64,000 bases of DNA from an uncultured Eubacteriales bacterium (GTDB taxonomy: Bacteria > Bacillota > Clostridia > Oscillospirales > CAG-382). The notes beneath the pieces are model-generated. The model worked only from the letters and a program-made list of their open reading frames with translations. It did no database searches and was not told the origin of the DNA. Location: NCBI GenBank assembly GCA_934502885.1, contig CAKSUT010000012.1, positions 5,983-69,982 on the forward strand. The letters are read 5' to 3'. Below are positions 34,225 through 44,178 of this stretch, in pieces. Position 1 is the first letter of the stretch. Each line of letters begins with the position of its first letter. The position numbers and the translations under genes are program-made.

Positions 34225-34983
34225 ATGAGAAAGTTTGTTATAGCTGGAAACTGGAAAATGAACAAAACCCCCTCCGAGACTGCTGCTTTTATAAAGGAGC
34301 TTGCTCCCATGGTTGCAGGTAAGGACAAGTGCGACATAATCTGCTGCGTACCTTTTGTAGACATTGCTCCCGCTGTTGAGGCGGCAAAGGGTACTAACAT
34401 AAAGATCGGTGCTCAGAACGTACACTTCAAGGAAAGCGGCGCATACACAGGCGAGGTTGCCGCAAATATGCTCACAGAGTGCGGCGTTGAGTATGTAATC
34501 GTCGGTCACAGCGAAAGAAGACAGTACTTCGGCGAGACCGATGAAACAGTAAATCTCCGCACAAAGGCGGCTCTTGCCGGCGGACTTAAGGTTATTCTCT
34601 GCATCGGCGAAACTCTCGCCCAGAGAGAACTCGGAATCACAGAGGAGATTCTCTCCATGCAGACCAAAATAGCTCTCAAGGATATTTCCGCGGACGATAT
34701 GAAGAAAATCATCATTGCGTATGAGCCTGTATGGGCAATCGGTACCGGTGTTACCGCGACTACCGCTCAGGCTGACGAAGCTTGCGGCGTCGTAAGAAAG
34801 ACAATTGAGGGCATTTACGGCAAGGCGGTTGCAGACGAGACAATCGTTCAGTACGGCGGTTCCATGAACGCAAAGAACTGCGCAGAGCTTCTCAAGTGCG
34901 AGAATGTTGACGGTGGTCTTATCGGCGGTGCTTCTCTCAAGACTGCGGACTTTACGATTATCGTAGACGCCGCACAGGCATAA
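34225..34983 (+). CDS. tpiA: Triosephosphate isomerase
   Basis: Interconverts dihydroxyacetone phosphate and glyceraldehyde 3-phosphate. 252 residues with NWKMNK (10-15), catalytic His in VGHSERR, catalytic Glu in IAYEPVWAIGTG and phosphate-binding YGGSMN and GGASL. The ATG at 34225 has AAAGGA 8 bases upstream; a TTG six bases earlier is in frame. Follows pgk, as in many Firmicutes glycolytic operons, but gap and gpmI are not nearby. Confidence 0.97.
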   Translation: MRKFVIAGNWKMNKTPSETAAFIKELAPMVAGKDKCDIICCVPFVDIAPAVEAAKGTNIKIGAQNVHFKESGAYTGEVAANMLTECGVEYVIVGHSERRQYFGETDETVNLRTKAALAGGLKVILCIGETLAQRELGITEEILSMQTKIALKDISADDMKKIIIAYEPVWAIGTGVTATTAQADEACGVVRKTIEGIYGKAVADETIVQYGGSMNAKNCAELLKCENVDGGLIGGASLKTADFTIIVDAAQA

Positions 34984-35007
34984 ATTCAGGTCAAAGTAAA
35001 CTAACGA

Positions 35008-35049
35008 AAGCGGTGACTCCCGGATAATTCCGGCGTCGCCGCTTTTTTT
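35008..35049 (+). terminator. Terminator after tpiA
   Basis: AAGCGGTGAC (35008-35017) pairs with GTCGCCGCTT (35035-35044), with an inner CCGG/CCGG, then seven T. Confidence 0.92.
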
Positions 35050-35158
35050 GTAATACCGCGTTGCGTTTTTATCGTGCTTTTATCACAAAAGAGCTTGCGG
35101 TGCATAGAATATAGTAATCGAATTGACTACATTATTTTCTCCGAAAGGAAATGGTGCT

Positions 35159-36163
35159 ATGCACGCAGAAAGATACGTTGAGACGCGAAAGTCGTGTTTC
35201 GATAACAGCAAGGACGCCGAATACCGTGTGTGTATCCACGGAAACAGTATACGCGCGGAAGCAAAATGTATAGAGATGCTTCTCGATTCTCCGAGGCTTA
35301 CAGAATATCCGCGCCGCGTGTTTACGGACTTTCGCGGCGGCGATACGATTACATACGCTGTCATAGGCGAGGTGAAAAAGGTCGCGATTTATACGTCAAA
35401 GCCGCGCTACGCCGCAAGAGCCTTGTCGCATATATCAATGCAAACAGTCGAAAGAAAACCCTTCATATCGGAAAATGCGGTGCTTAGTCTGCGCAAGCTC
35501 ACCGCTCTTGAAAGTAAGTGCCTTGACTGTTTCAGAATAGCTGACAGTGCCGCTCTTTCGTGCGAACGGCTCCTTAAGCGTGCGTTCCTTTATGATAAAT
35601 GCGATAAAGCGGTAAAGCGGCTTATTTGCACACGCACTTTCGGCGACGAGAGTAGCACTTTGTATTCCGGGTACACCGGCAAAGCCGACACCTGCCACTC
35701 TTATCCAGAGGATTGGCTTCCCTGCTTCGTAAAAGACAAATACGGCATTCAAAATCTATTTTTCGACGTTCTGTTCGGCTCACTTCCGCCTTGCAGGAAA
35801 ACGGTTTACCTGACATCACCGCGCGAGAACAAAATAACGGCGGTGCATATTCACGACGGCAAGCTTGCTTTTATCCCGTACAACGACGAAACCGCCCTTT
35901 CCTATGAAAAGAGCGGCAGAAAATACAAAGTTTTCAACCTCACACGCTTTATCGACGCTGAAATTCTCAAAGAGAACAAAGCGGAATTGAAATTCTTGCG
36001 CAAATGCGAAAGTGAGCTTGAGAGCAAGGGGATCGAAGTTATGCGCGAATGCGCTGATTCATTTGCCGATTATGAATCGACGCTTAGTGAATTTGACGCG
36101 GTGGACGCTCACAGAATAGCCGACAGTCTTGCCGAGAGTATTCGTGAGGTTCTGTCACAGTGA
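35159..36163 (+). CDS. Hypothetical protein, 334 residues, no recognised family
   Basis: I do not recognise this protein. It has no signal peptide or membrane segment and is rich in Arg, Lys and Cys (about ten Cys, mostly in the first 220 residues). The first 95 residues look like a small alpha/beta domain (RRVFTDFRGGDTITYAVIG, KKVAIYTSKP); the C-terminal 80 are mostly helical and charged. Start at 35159 chosen for AAAGGA 9 bases upstream; a TTG at 35123 is in frame. It is a single gene after the tpiA terminator, and its stop overlaps the convergent DUF1624-like gene by 9 bases. Confidence 0.65.
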   Translation: MHAERYVETRKSCFDNSKDAEYRVCIHGNSIRAEAKCIEMLLDSPRLTEYPRRVFTDFRGGDTITYAVIGEVKKVAIYTSKPRYAARALSHISMQTVERKPFISENAVLSLRKLTALESKCLDCFRIADSAALSCERLLKRAFLYDKCDKAVKRLICTRTFGDESSTLYSGYTGKADTCHSYPEDWLPCFVKDKYGIQNLFFDVLFGSLPPCRKTVYLTSPRENKITAVHIHDGKLAFIPYNDETALSYEKSGRKYKVFNLTRFIDAEILKENKAELKFLRKCESELESKGIEVMRECADSFADYESTLSEFDAVDAHRIADSLAESIREVLSQ

Positions 36164-36928
36164 CTGCACAAATGCAAACCAAAGTGAGAGCAGACCAAAA
36201 ATGACGGGTTGATGAATCATATAGAGAATGAGCGTATGTCTGCCTATAACAGCCGCAAATCCGCTGTCGTGCTCCAAAAAATCTGTAATCCTGCGGCTTT
36301 TAAGTATCGGAACGGAGAGAAAATATCCGAAGAGGAAAAGAAACAGCCACGGAAACAGCGGAAAATAGTCAGACGATGTAAAGCTGCTGTACGGGAAACC
36401 GAAGCCTGCAAGAAGCTTTGTTTCGTAAAGCGCGGACGGAAGCACGGCTTTATAAGCACCGACACCGATATATCCCATATCGATATTACGGGTTACTGCA
36501 AAGAGAATAAATGAAGCCGCCATGCCTATATAAGGGTGTACAAGGCGCAAGACTTTGTCAAGAGCGAGCGATACAAGCATCGCCGCCCCCATGAAGGTGA
36601 GAACTCCGTACTTTATCGTTTCCGAAGGATAGAATATCACAGTTGCAAGAGAAACCGCCGCACCGCACAGGAACACGGTAATGCCGCGCTTAGGATTCTT
36701 GCTTCCGAGCTGTGTTGAAAAGCCGGACAACACGATGAAAGTCATGGCTATTGCCTGTTGCCAAATGTGTCCCTGCATTCCCTTGTACAGAGGGTGACTG
36801 CCGCCGCGGTCAAATATCCAGACAATATCGTACATTGCATGATAAAGGACCATGCTTATGAAATTTATTCCGCGAACGGCATCCACAACGCCGAGTCTCT
36901 TTTTGCCGCGTGAAGATACTGCTTCCAT
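36155..36928 (-). CDS. DUF1624/HGSNAT-like membrane acyltransferase-type protein
   Basis: A 257-residue protein with about seven membrane segments. The N-terminal block RLGVVDAVRGINFISMVLYHAMYD, read in two parts, matches the DUF1624 family related to heparan-alpha-glucosaminide N-acetyltransferase, where the D-x-x-R-G pattern and a His in the first helix are conserved. The function of bacterial members is not established. GGAGGAG 4-5 bases before the ATG. Single gene; a hairpin (about 36955-37000) separates it from tyrS. Confidence 0.78.
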   Translation of the reverse strand: MEAVSSRGKKRLGVVDAVRGINFISMVLYHAMYDIVWIFDRGGSHPLYKGMQGHIWQQAIAMTFIVLSGFSTQLGSKNPKRGITVFLCGAAVSLATVIFYPSETIKYGVLTFMGAAMLVSLALDKVLRLVHPYIGMAASFILFAVTRNIDMGYIGVGAYKAVLPSALYETKLLAGFGFPYSSFTSSDYFPLFPWLFLFLFGYFLSVPILKSRRITDFLEHDSGFAAVIGRHTLILYMIHQPVIFGLLSLWFAFVQSL

Positions 36929-37012
36929 GCTCTCCTCCGAATATGCGTTTATATCACAGATGAAGTCCGAAACCTTTGCGTCCCGGACTTCGTCTTTTGC
37001 TTAATTCTAATT

Positions 37013-38239
37013 TCAGTCGGCAAGTCTGAACTTATGGAAAGTCTTCTTGCCCTTCTTAATGATAAACTCTCCTGCGAAATCGTCCTTTGTGTAGGTCTTT
37101 GCGAAATCAGTAACCTTCTCCTCGCCGACCGTCACACCGCCGTCCTTGATAAGACGTCTTGCATCGCCGTTTGAAGAGCAGAGACCGCTCTCAACAAGAA
37201 GGTTAATTATGGAAATTGCGCCGTTCTCGAACTTATCGTCGGTGAGTACAGTTTCGGGCATATTTGCATTGTTGCCTGCACCGCCGAAGAGAGCCTTTGC
37301 GGAAGCGAGAGAAGCGTCTGCCGCCTCCTTGCCGTGTACGAGATTTGTAAGCTCGTATGCAAGCTTTTCCTTTGCCTTGTTTATGTCGCTTCCTTCGAGC
37401 TTTGCGTACTCGTCAATTTCTTCAAGGCTCATAAACGTGAGAAGCTTCATGCACTTAATAACGTCGCTGTCGTCAACGTTTCTCCAATACTGGAAGAAAT
37501 CGTAGGGAGAGGTCTTTTCGGGGTCAAGCCAAACCGCACCGTTTGCCGTCTTTCCCATCTTCTTGCCTTCGCTGTTGAGAAGAAGAGTTATCGTCATGGC
37601 GTATGCATCCTTGCCGAGCTTCTTTCTTATAAGCTCTGTACCGCCGAGCATATTCGACCACTGGTCGTCGCCGCCGAACTGCATATTACAGCCGTATTCC
37701 TTAAAGAGATGGTAGAAGTCGTAGGACTGCATAATCATGTAGTTAAACTCAAAGAAGGAAAGACCCTTCTCCATTCTCTGCTTGTAGCACTCTGCACGAA
37801 GCATATTGTTTACGGAGAAGTGAGGTCCTACCTCACGAAGAAAATCGATATAATTGAGGTTAAGAAGCCAGTCGGCGTTGTTTACCGCGATAGCCTTTCC
37901 CCCGGAAAAATCAATAAAGCGGCTCATCTGCTTAATGAAACAGTCGCAGTTGTGACGGATTGTCTCGGGACTCATCATTGTGCGCATATCACTGCGTCCG
38001 GAGGGGTCGCCGATATATCCGGTTCCGCCGCCGAGAAGCACGACGGGAGTGTTTCCTGCCATCTGGAGTCTCTTCATAAGGCAGAGAGCCATGAAGTGAC
38101 CGACGTGAAGCGAATCCGCCGTGGGGTCGAATCCGATGTAAAATTTTGCTTTCCCGTTGTTGACAAGATTTCTTATTTCAGCTTCGTCCGTAACCTGAGC
38201 GATAAGTCCTCTCGCTGTAAGTTCTTCGTAAATACCCAT
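37013..38239 (-). CDS. tyrS: Tyrosyl-tRNA synthetase
   Basis: Class I synthetase charging tRNA-Tyr. 408 residues with the HIGH-type motif HVGH (45-48), the KMSKS-type motif KKMGKT and a C-terminal S4 RNA-binding domain (about 345-408). ATG with GGAGG 9 bases upstream. It follows recN by 29 bases, so it is probably read from the upstream operon; no T-box leader is possible in so short a gap. Confidence 0.97.
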   Translation of the reverse strand: MGIYEELTARGLIAQVTDEAEIRNLVNNGKAKFYIGFDPTADSLHVGHFMALCLMKRLQMAGNTPVVLLGGGTGYIGDPSGRSDMRTMMSPETIRHNCDCFIKQMSRFIDFSGGKAIAVNNADWLLNLNYIDFLREVGPHFSVNNMLRAECYKQRMEKGLSFFEFNYMIMQSYDFYHLFKEYGCNMQFGGDDQWSNMLGGTELIRKKLGKDAYAMTITLLLNSEGKKMGKTANGAVWLDPEKTSPYDFFQYWRNVDDSDVIKCMKLLTFMSLEEIDEYAKLEGSDINKAKEKLAYELTNLVHGKEAADASLASAKALFGGAGNNANMPETVLTDDKFENGAISIINLLVESGLCSSNGDARRLIKDGGVTVGEEKVTDFAKTYTKDDFAGEFIIKKGKKTFHKFRLAD

Positions 38240-38268
38240 TTTTGTTATCCTCCAAAATTATTACTTAT

Positions 38269-39933
38269 TTATCTGCCGCGGTCGATAAGCTCCCTTGCGG
38301 AGTTGCGTGCGGCGTCCGTTATGTTAATTCCTGCAAGTATTCTTGCCGTTTCTTCTATTCTCTCTTCCCCCGAAAGGGGATAGATTGACGTCCTCGTGCG
38401 ACCGTTCTCGGTTTTCTTTGAAACAAGGTAGTGCGTATCCGCAAGGGACGCTATCTGCGCCGAATGGGTAACGCAAAGCACCTGCTTTCCGCTTGAACTC
38501 GAGAGAAGCCTCTCTCCGATTTTTCTCGATGTTTTGCCGGACACTCCCGTATCGACCTCGTCGTATATCATAGTCTCTACGCTGTCTTTATCCGCAAGCA
38601 CGCTCTTTATCGCGAGCATTATTCTCGCAAGCTCACCTCCGGAAGCAATCTTTCCGACAGGCTTGCCGGGTTCTCCGGGGTTTGTGGATATGTAAAACTC
38701 AACCTCGTCTTTTCCGTCCGCTTTGTAATCGCACTCGGAAAACTCGACGGTAAACTTTACACCGCCCATATCGAGGTACTTTAATTCGTCGCAGACGCTC
38801 TCAGAAAGCTTTTTCGCGGCGGCTTCGCGCTCTTTGGTGAGCGTCTCCGACGACTCGGAAAGTCTTTTTTCGCATTCGTTCAACCTCTCCTCAAGCTCTT
38901 CTGCTCTTTCCTCCGATGTTTCAATCTCCGAAAGTTCACTCTCGCACTTTGCAAGATACTCGAGCACCTCGTCTATGTTTCCGCCGTACTTGCTTTTCAG
39001 CTTTGAAATTATTTCAAGCCTTTCCTCTACCCTGTCAAGAGCCGCCTCCGGATCATCCGAAAGATCTCCTGCGGCATCCTTGACACGCTCCGCTATATCC
39101 TCAATTTCGTAACGGTAGTCGTAAAGCTTTTCGTAGAGTTCCTCTGCCTCCGGCAAAACTCCGACAAGCGTTTTCAGTGCGCCGAGCGCCTTATCCATGC
39201 TTTCGGCGGCACTCGAGGCATCGCCGTAAAGCTTTGCGTAAACAGTACCTGCTCCGACTGCGATTTTTTCGTAATTCTTGAGTCTTCTTCTTTCGTCGAG
39301 AAGATCAGTCTCCTCGTCGCGCTTAAGCTTTGCGGACTTTATATCCTTTATCTGATATTCGAGCATTTCCGCACGGCGCGCTTTTTCTTTTGCATCGGTA
39401 TTTATTTTTGAAAGCTCACGCTTAATTTCTGAGTATTCGGAATAATCTTTTTCGTATTCCGCGAAAGCACCGGAACACTCACCGTATGAATCTATAATCG
39501 AAAGATAGCTTTCCGGGTCAAGAAGCTCGCTGTTGTGGTGCTGACCGTGTATATTCACAAGAAAACCGGATATGTCACGTAAAAGCGACACGGGAACGTT
39601 TCTCGTTCCTATCCTCGCAGTACTTCTCCCAGCCGCGGTGAGAGTACGCCTGATAAACAGGCATCCGTCCTCGTCGGGTAAAACACCGAATTCGGAAAGC
39701 TTTTTGCAGGTAGCGTCGGAAAGCTCCGTAAACATCGCCTCAACGACAGCGCTTTCAGCACCGTTTCTGACAAGGTCGCTTTCTCCCCTTGCGCCGAGTA
39801 TAAGTCCTATGGCGTCGATTATTATACTCTTGCCGGCACCGGTTTCACCGGTGAGTACGGAAAAGCCTCGTCCGAGCTCAAGATCGAGCATTTCGATAAG
39901 CGCAATATTCTCTATGTGTATTGAACTGAGCAA
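38269..39933 (-). CDS. recN: DNA repair protein RecN
   Basis: SMC-like ATPase acting early in double-strand break repair. The 554 residues contain Walker A GETGAGKSII, a long coiled-coil middle (about 150-370), and the C-terminal signature and Walker B (ASGGELARIMLAIK, MIYDEVDTGVSG). The start is a TTG at 39933 with GGGAGG 7 bases upstream, giving the typical N-terminus LSSIHIENIALIE. Member of dxs-tlyA-nadK-argR-recN. Confidence 0.96.
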   Translation of the reverse strand: MLSSIHIENIALIEMLDLELGRGFSVLTGETGAGKSIIIDAIGLILGARGESDLVRNGAESAVVEAMFTELSDATCKKLSEFGVLPDEDGCLFIRRTLTAAGRSTARIGTRNVPVSLLRDISGFLVNIHGQHHNSELLDPESYLSIIDSYGECSGAFAEYEKDYSEYSEIKRELSKINTDAKEKARRAEMLEYQIKDIKSAKLKRDEETDLLDERRRLKNYEKIAVGAGTVYAKLYGDASSAAESMDKALGALKTLVGVLPEAEELYEKLYDYRYEIEDIAERVKDAAGDLSDDPEAALDRVEERLEIISKLKSKYGGNIDEVLEYLAKCESELSEIETSEERAEELEERLNECEKRLSESSETLTKEREAAAKKLSESVCDELKYLDMGGVKFTVEFSECDYKADGKDEVEFYISTNPGEPGKPVGKIASGGELARIMLAIKSVLADKDSVETMIYDEVDTGVSGKTSRKIGERLLSSSSGKQVLCVTHSAQIASLADTHYLVSKKTENGRTRTSIYPLSGEERIEETARILAGINITDAARNSARELIDRGR

Positions 39934-39972
39934 GCTTTTTCCTCCCTTCGGCAAAATTTGCACCATTGTATT

Positions 39973-40458
39973 TTACTTCAGATCCTGCGTGATTTTTTTG
40001 GAAAACTCTTCCGCCGCGCTCTCCGTGCGCATAACTATCATAATCGTGTCGTCGCCGGCGACAGTTCCGACAATGGAATCGGCGTGCATTGCATCTATAG
40101 CGGCGGCGCAAGCCTGAGCCATACCGGCATACGTGTGTATAACGACGATATTCTCCGCGTAGTCGCTCTTGACGGTGGCTTCGGACAGAATTGCTCTGAA
40201 TTTTGCGCCGAGTTTTGAATCCGCGCCGTCTCCGGAACTGTTCACGGCATACTTATACTTTGCGTCGGCTCCGTTTTTACCGAGCATATCGGAGACGGCA
40301 ACAACTTTTACGAGTCTGAGCTCCTTGATATCTCTCGAAACGGTTGCCTGGGTTGCCTTAAAGCCGTTTTCGTTGAGAAGATTTGTCAGTTCGTCCTGTG
40401 TTTCGATATCGTATTTTTCTATGAGTTCAAGTATTTTCAGATGTCTTTGCGCTTTCAT
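39973..40458 (-). CDS. argR: Arginine repressor ArgR/AhrC
   Basis: Hexameric arginine-dependent regulator of arginine metabolism. 161 residues: N-terminal winged helix (TQATVSRDIKELRLVKV, 37-53) and C-terminal arginine-binding domain (GTVAGDDTIMIVMR). The start overlaps the end of nadK by 32 bases and has only a weak ribosome site, suggesting coupled translation. In Clostridia argR regularly sits between nadK/tlyA and recN, as here. Confidence 0.94.
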   Translation of the reverse strand: MKAQRHLKILELIEKYDIETQDELTNLLNENGFKATQATVSRDIKELRLVKVVAVSDMLGKNGADAKYKYAVNSSGDGADSKLGAKFRAILSEATVKSDYAENIVVIHTYAGMAQACAAAIDAMHADSIVGTVAGDDTIMIVMRTESAAEEFSKKITQDLK

Positions 40459-41395
40459 CGGATTCTGTTGACCTACCCTTTCCCGCGCAAAACAGAGCTG
40501 TTTCTCCGCATTCGCGCGTAAGCTTAACATTCAGCAAACTACTGAAATCAATACTTCTTAATTTCACAAAAACGGCGTTGTTGGCATACCGTGTGAGTCT
40601 CACGGCGTCTCCCGGCATAAGCTCGTAATTCTCCTCCCCGTCGAGAGTCAGAAAAGCGGTCTTGCACCTTTCACCGACGAGTTTTACATCTATTACGGCA
40701 GACGGCGAATAAACAAGCGGGCTTGAATTGACCGAAAGATACGGGCAAACCGGAAGCGTGAGTATGCACTCAATCGACGGATCTATTATGGGACCGCCCG
40801 CCGACATAGCATACGCTGTTGAACCTGTTGGCGTCGCCGCAATAAAGCCGTCCGCTCTGTAACCGCACACTTTTTTACCGTTGCAGCTTACTTCAATATC
40901 AATCATTCTCGATATCGAGCCTCTCGCGACCGCCGCTTCATTCAGCGCGACTCCCGAGAATACTTTTTTTCCGTCCCTTATAAGCTCAGCCGACAGCATC
41001 ATTCTGTTCTCTTTTTCAAAAGACGATACATCGGTAATGACCTTGTCGAGAGTAGCATTGTCATACGATTCAAGCTCCGCAAGATAGCCTATTCTGCCGA
41101 AATTCACGCCGACAATGGGAATGCCTTCGTCACAACACAGCTTCGCGGCGCGAAGAATAGTTCCGTCGCCGCCGAGGCAAATCATTAGATCTGCCTTTAT
41201 TCCGGGGCAAATATAATCACAGAACACAAGCTTCTTCGACAAAGCCGAAAGCCTGTCGCTGTCGATACCGAAATCGTATAAAAACTCATTTCCGAACAGC
41301 GGTATTCCTCCGAGAGAAATAATCCTGTCGGCAGTTCTTTCGACCGCTTCAAGCTTCGGATCTTTAAGCGGATGAGTATACAAAGCGACTCTCAT
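40427..41395 (-). CDS. nadK: NAD kinase
   Basis: Phosphorylates NAD to NADP. 322 residues with the GGDGT motif (CLGGDGTILRAAK), NFGRIGYLAE and the conserved GSTAYAMSAGGPII. The C-terminal ~25 residues (KGRSTESDESAKTSENT) look disordered and lie over the start of argR; a typical NadK is 270-300 residues long. ATG with GAGGAGG 8-9 bases upstream. Confidence 0.96.
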   Translation of the reverse strand: MRVALYTHPLKDPKLEAVERTADRIISLGGIPLFGNEFLYDFGIDSDRLSALSKKLVFCDYICPGIKADLMICLGGDGTILRAAKLCCDEGIPIVGVNFGRIGYLAELESYDNATLDKVITDVSSFEKENRMMLSAELIRDGKKVFSGVALNEAAVARGSISRMIDIEVSCNGKKVCGYRADGFIAATPTGSTAYAMSAGGPIIDPSIECILTLPVCPYLSVNSSPLVYSPSAVIDVKLVGERCKTAFLTLDGEENYELMPGDAVRLTRYANNAVFVKLRSIDFSSLLNVKLTRECGETALFCAGKGRSTESDESAKTSENT

Positions 41396-41544
41396 ATTCT
41401 GCCGACCTCCTCACAAAGGGACGATTTTGCCGTCCGAACACACTCTTATTAATGATATCACACAAATTTGCAAAAAGCAAGTGATTTAACGAAAATTTTA
41501 AAGGTTATTGATAAATTTGCACACTTTCGGGAATATGCGCCGAG

Positions 41545-42273
41545 TCAAACCCGAAAGCAAGCGAGGTACTCGGTGTTTCCGCTTCCTCCCTCAATGGGAG
41601 ACTTCGTCACGCCGACAAGCGCAAATCCGGAAGCTTCGGCGTAATCAGTGACTTTGCGGACAGCTTTTTGTCTTTTTTCTTCGCTTTTTACAACGCCGTT
41701 CTTGCCGAGTTCGCTCTTTGTAAGTTCAAACTGCGGCTTTATAAGGCTCACAAATATTCCTCCCGGAGCAACTACTCTCTTCACGGCGTCGTAAAGCAGA
41801 GTTTGCGAGATGAACGACACATCCATAACCGCAACATCGCAGTACTTTCCGCCGACAGTATCGAGTGTCAGTTCACGTGCGTTGAAGCCCTCAACCGAAA
41901 CAACTCTCGGGTCGCTCTTTAACTTCTCGTGAAGCTGGTCTCTGCCGACGTCAACCGCATACACAACAGCGGCACCGTGATTCAGAAGCGACTGCGTAAA
42001 ACCGCCGGTCGAAGCGCCTATGTCAACCGCACGCATTCCGTTTACACTTATGCCGAAGTGCATAAGCGCGTGCTCAAGCTTCAGTGCGGCGCGGCCGACA
42101 TATTCGTCGGTTTCGGACGCCGTCACACTTACATCGTCATTTTCGGATACATCCTTAGACGCTTTTGTGCAGGTAATTCCGTTTACATTTATGCGTCCTT
42201 CGGAAACTGCCGCCGACGCCTTGTTTCTCGACTCAAATATGCCGTTTTGTACAAGATAAAGATCAAGACGCAT
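41545..42273 (-). CDS. tlyA: TlyA-family 16S/23S rRNA cytidine-2'-O-methyltransferase
   Basis: A 242-residue protein with an N-terminal S4 RNA-binding domain (1-60) and an FtsJ-type SAM methyltransferase domain (AVDIGASTGGFTQSLL, about 82-95). In mycobacteria TlyA methylates both rRNAs; the haemolysin label is historical. ATG with GGAGTGG just upstream. It follows dxs by 24 bases in the isoprenoid/NAD/repair operon. Confidence 0.93.
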   Translation of the reverse strand: MRLDLYLVQNGIFESRNKASAAVSEGRINVNGITCTKASKDVSENDDVSVTASETDEYVGRAALKLEHALMHFGISVNGMRAVDIGASTGGFTQSLLNHGAAVVYAVDVGRDQLHEKLKSDPRVVSVEGFNARELTLDTVGGKYCDVAVMDVSFISQTLLYDAVKRVVAPGGIFVSLIKPQFELTKSELGKNGVVKSEEKRQKAVRKVTDYAEASGFALVGVTKSPIEGGSGNTEYLACFRV

Positions 42274-42297
42274 AATCCACTCCGTTAATGGTAATTC

Positions 42298-44160
42298 TCA
42301 ATTCACTATTGCATTATAAATGCTGTCGGCGGAAATTCCGCACCTTTCGTAAATTCTTGAAAGGTCTCCGTGTTCCGGCGGCTCGTCTATCGCGAGCACT
42401 CTGAACTCCGCCTCGGAAAATTTCGCGTTTCGCAAAAGCGCATACTCGGCGTCAACGCCGAAACCGCCGCGGCGTATTCCTTCATCCGCAATGACAACCT
42501 TTCTGACTGCCGACACTTTTTGCGCGATATCGTCAGCAATATCCGTATACGGCAAAATCTTTTCACACACGATAAGCACGCAGTTTTCGCCGTTCGCTCT
42601 TGCGTTGCCGACAGCCTTAAACGCTTCGGCGGATATTCTTCCATATGTAATTACAACGCATTCCGCATCCGTCAGCGCATTCGCTTCGACATCGGAAAGT
42701 ATGTATTCGCCGACTCTGTGAAGCGCGCCGACAAGACTTTCATTCTCCGTTCCCTTGCAGTAGCGCACTGCGCATATTCCGTCGCCGTGAATGCTCTCTC
42801 TTATGTAGCGTTCCTGCGCTTCGAGGGATATCGGTGCATAAAGCGTGACGTTTTCCGGGTGCGAAAGGTATGCTACGTCCCAAATTCCATGGTGGGTTGC
42901 GCCGTCGTCCGGAGAGATCCCTGCGCGGTCTATTAAAAACACCATATGCAGATTTTGGAGTGAAACGTCGTGCAGAATGTTGTCGTATGCCCTCTGAAGA
43001 AAGCTCGAATAAACGCAGAAGACAGGAACTTCACCGCCTGCGGAAAGTCCTGCGCCGAAAGTTACGGCATGAGCCTCGGCAATGCCGACGTCAAACGCTC
43101 TCTCGGGGAATTTTTCAAAAAACGGCGTCATACCGGTTCCCGAAATCATAGCGGCTGAAATAACACATACACGCTTATCGGTTCCTGCAATTTTCGTAAG
43201 AACATCACCGGCATTCTCGGAAAAAGTTTTGGGCTTCGGTTCGGTCTTCGCAGCCTCCCCCTGCTCCGCGCTCTTTGACTTCAGAGCGTGGAAAAGCTCA
43301 GGATTCTCCTCTGCCGGCTTATAACCTTTTCCTTTTGTTGTGCGGACGTGGATAAGAGCGCTTCCACCCTCTTTTTTTGCACGTTTAAGCAGAAGCTCGG
43401 TGCGCTCGAAATCGTTGCCGTCGATCGGACCGTAATATTTAAGTCCCATCTCCTCCAAAATGAAGAATGTGTAAATACTCATCTTTAAGAAGCGTTTTAT
43501 GTGACGAAGCAACTTCATAAGCGGCTTTCCGAGAAACGGGATTCGCTCCGTAATATCGGAGAGCTTGTCTTTAATGTTAAAATAGCTTTTTGTGGAACGG
43601 ATTTTCGAGATGAAATTCGGAAAATTTCCCACATTTTTTGCTATCGACATTTCATTCTCATTGAGAATTACGATAAGGTTGAGGTCGCGGTGGCAGTTAT
43701 TGAGAGCCTCATAAACGAGACCTCCGGTTGCCGCACCGTCTCCTATCACAACAACCGTATAAGCGTCACTGCCCTCAAGCTTCATGGCGCTTGCAATTCC
43801 GAGTCCCGCCGAAAGTGACGTACTGCTGTGTCCCGTACCGAAAGCGTCATACTCGCTTTCCGACGGCTTCGGAAAGCCGGAAAGCCCATTCTCGTGCCTG
43901 AGTAAAGAAAAATCGCGTCTTCCGCTCAAAAGCTTATGCACATAACTTTGGTGACCTACGTCAAAAATCACCTTGTCGTGTGGAAGGTCAAACACCCTGT
44001 GAATCGCAAGCGTAAGCTCAACCACGCCGAGGTTTGAGGCAAGATGACCGCCTGTTCGGCTGACGTTTTCAACGAGAAATCCGCGTATTTCATCGGTCAG
44101 CTCTTTTATCTGCTCACCCGACATTTCTTTTAGTTTTTTACCGTCTATATTTTCGAGCAA
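42298..44160 (-). CDS. dxs: 1-deoxy-D-xylulose-5-phosphate synthase
   Basis: Thiamine-diphosphate enzyme that starts the MEP isoprenoid pathway from pyruvate and glyceraldehyde 3-phosphate. 620 residues: TPP-binding GDGAATGGLVYEALN (about 153-167), transketolase central domain with DRAGISPDDGATHHG, and the C-terminal transketolase domain. The start is a TTG with AAGGAG 8 bases upstream. It lies 18 bases after an MFS transporter gene and heads the tlyA-nadK-argR-recN-tyrS series. Confidence 0.97.
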   Translation of the reverse strand: MLENIDGKKLKEMSGEQIKELTDEIRGFLVENVSRTGGHLASNLGVVELTLAIHRVFDLPHDKVIFDVGHQSYVHKLLSGRRDFSLLRHENGLSGFPKPSESEYDAFGTGHSSTSLSAGLGIASAMKLEGSDAYTVVVIGDGAATGGLVYEALNNCHRDLNLIVILNENEMSIAKNVGNFPNFISKIRSTKSYFNIKDKLSDITERIPFLGKPLMKLLRHIKRFLKMSIYTFFILEEMGLKYYGPIDGNDFERTELLLKRAKKEGGSALIHVRTTKGKGYKPAEENPELFHALKSKSAEQGEAAKTEPKPKTFSENAGDVLTKIAGTDKRVCVISAAMISGTGMTPFFEKFPERAFDVGIAEAHAVTFGAGLSAGGEVPVFCVYSSFLQRAYDNILHDVSLQNLHMVFLIDRAGISPDDGATHHGIWDVAYLSHPENVTLYAPISLEAQERYIRESIHGDGICAVRYCKGTENESLVGALHRVGEYILSDVEANALTDAECVVITYGRISAEAFKAVGNARANGENCVLIVCEKILPYTDIADDIAQKVSAVRKVVIADEGIRRGGFGVDAEYALLRNAKFSEAEFRVLAIDEPPEHGDLSRIYERCGISADSIYNAIVN

Positions 44161-44178
44161 TTGCCGTACTCCTTTTCT

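Noticed and set aside
37013..38268. Tyrosine T-box for tyrS
   Set aside because: Only 29 bases separate recN and tyrS, too little for a T-box.
42370..42936. 188-codon plus-strand ORF opposite dxs
   Set aside because: Antisense shadow of a conserved enzyme gene without start signals.
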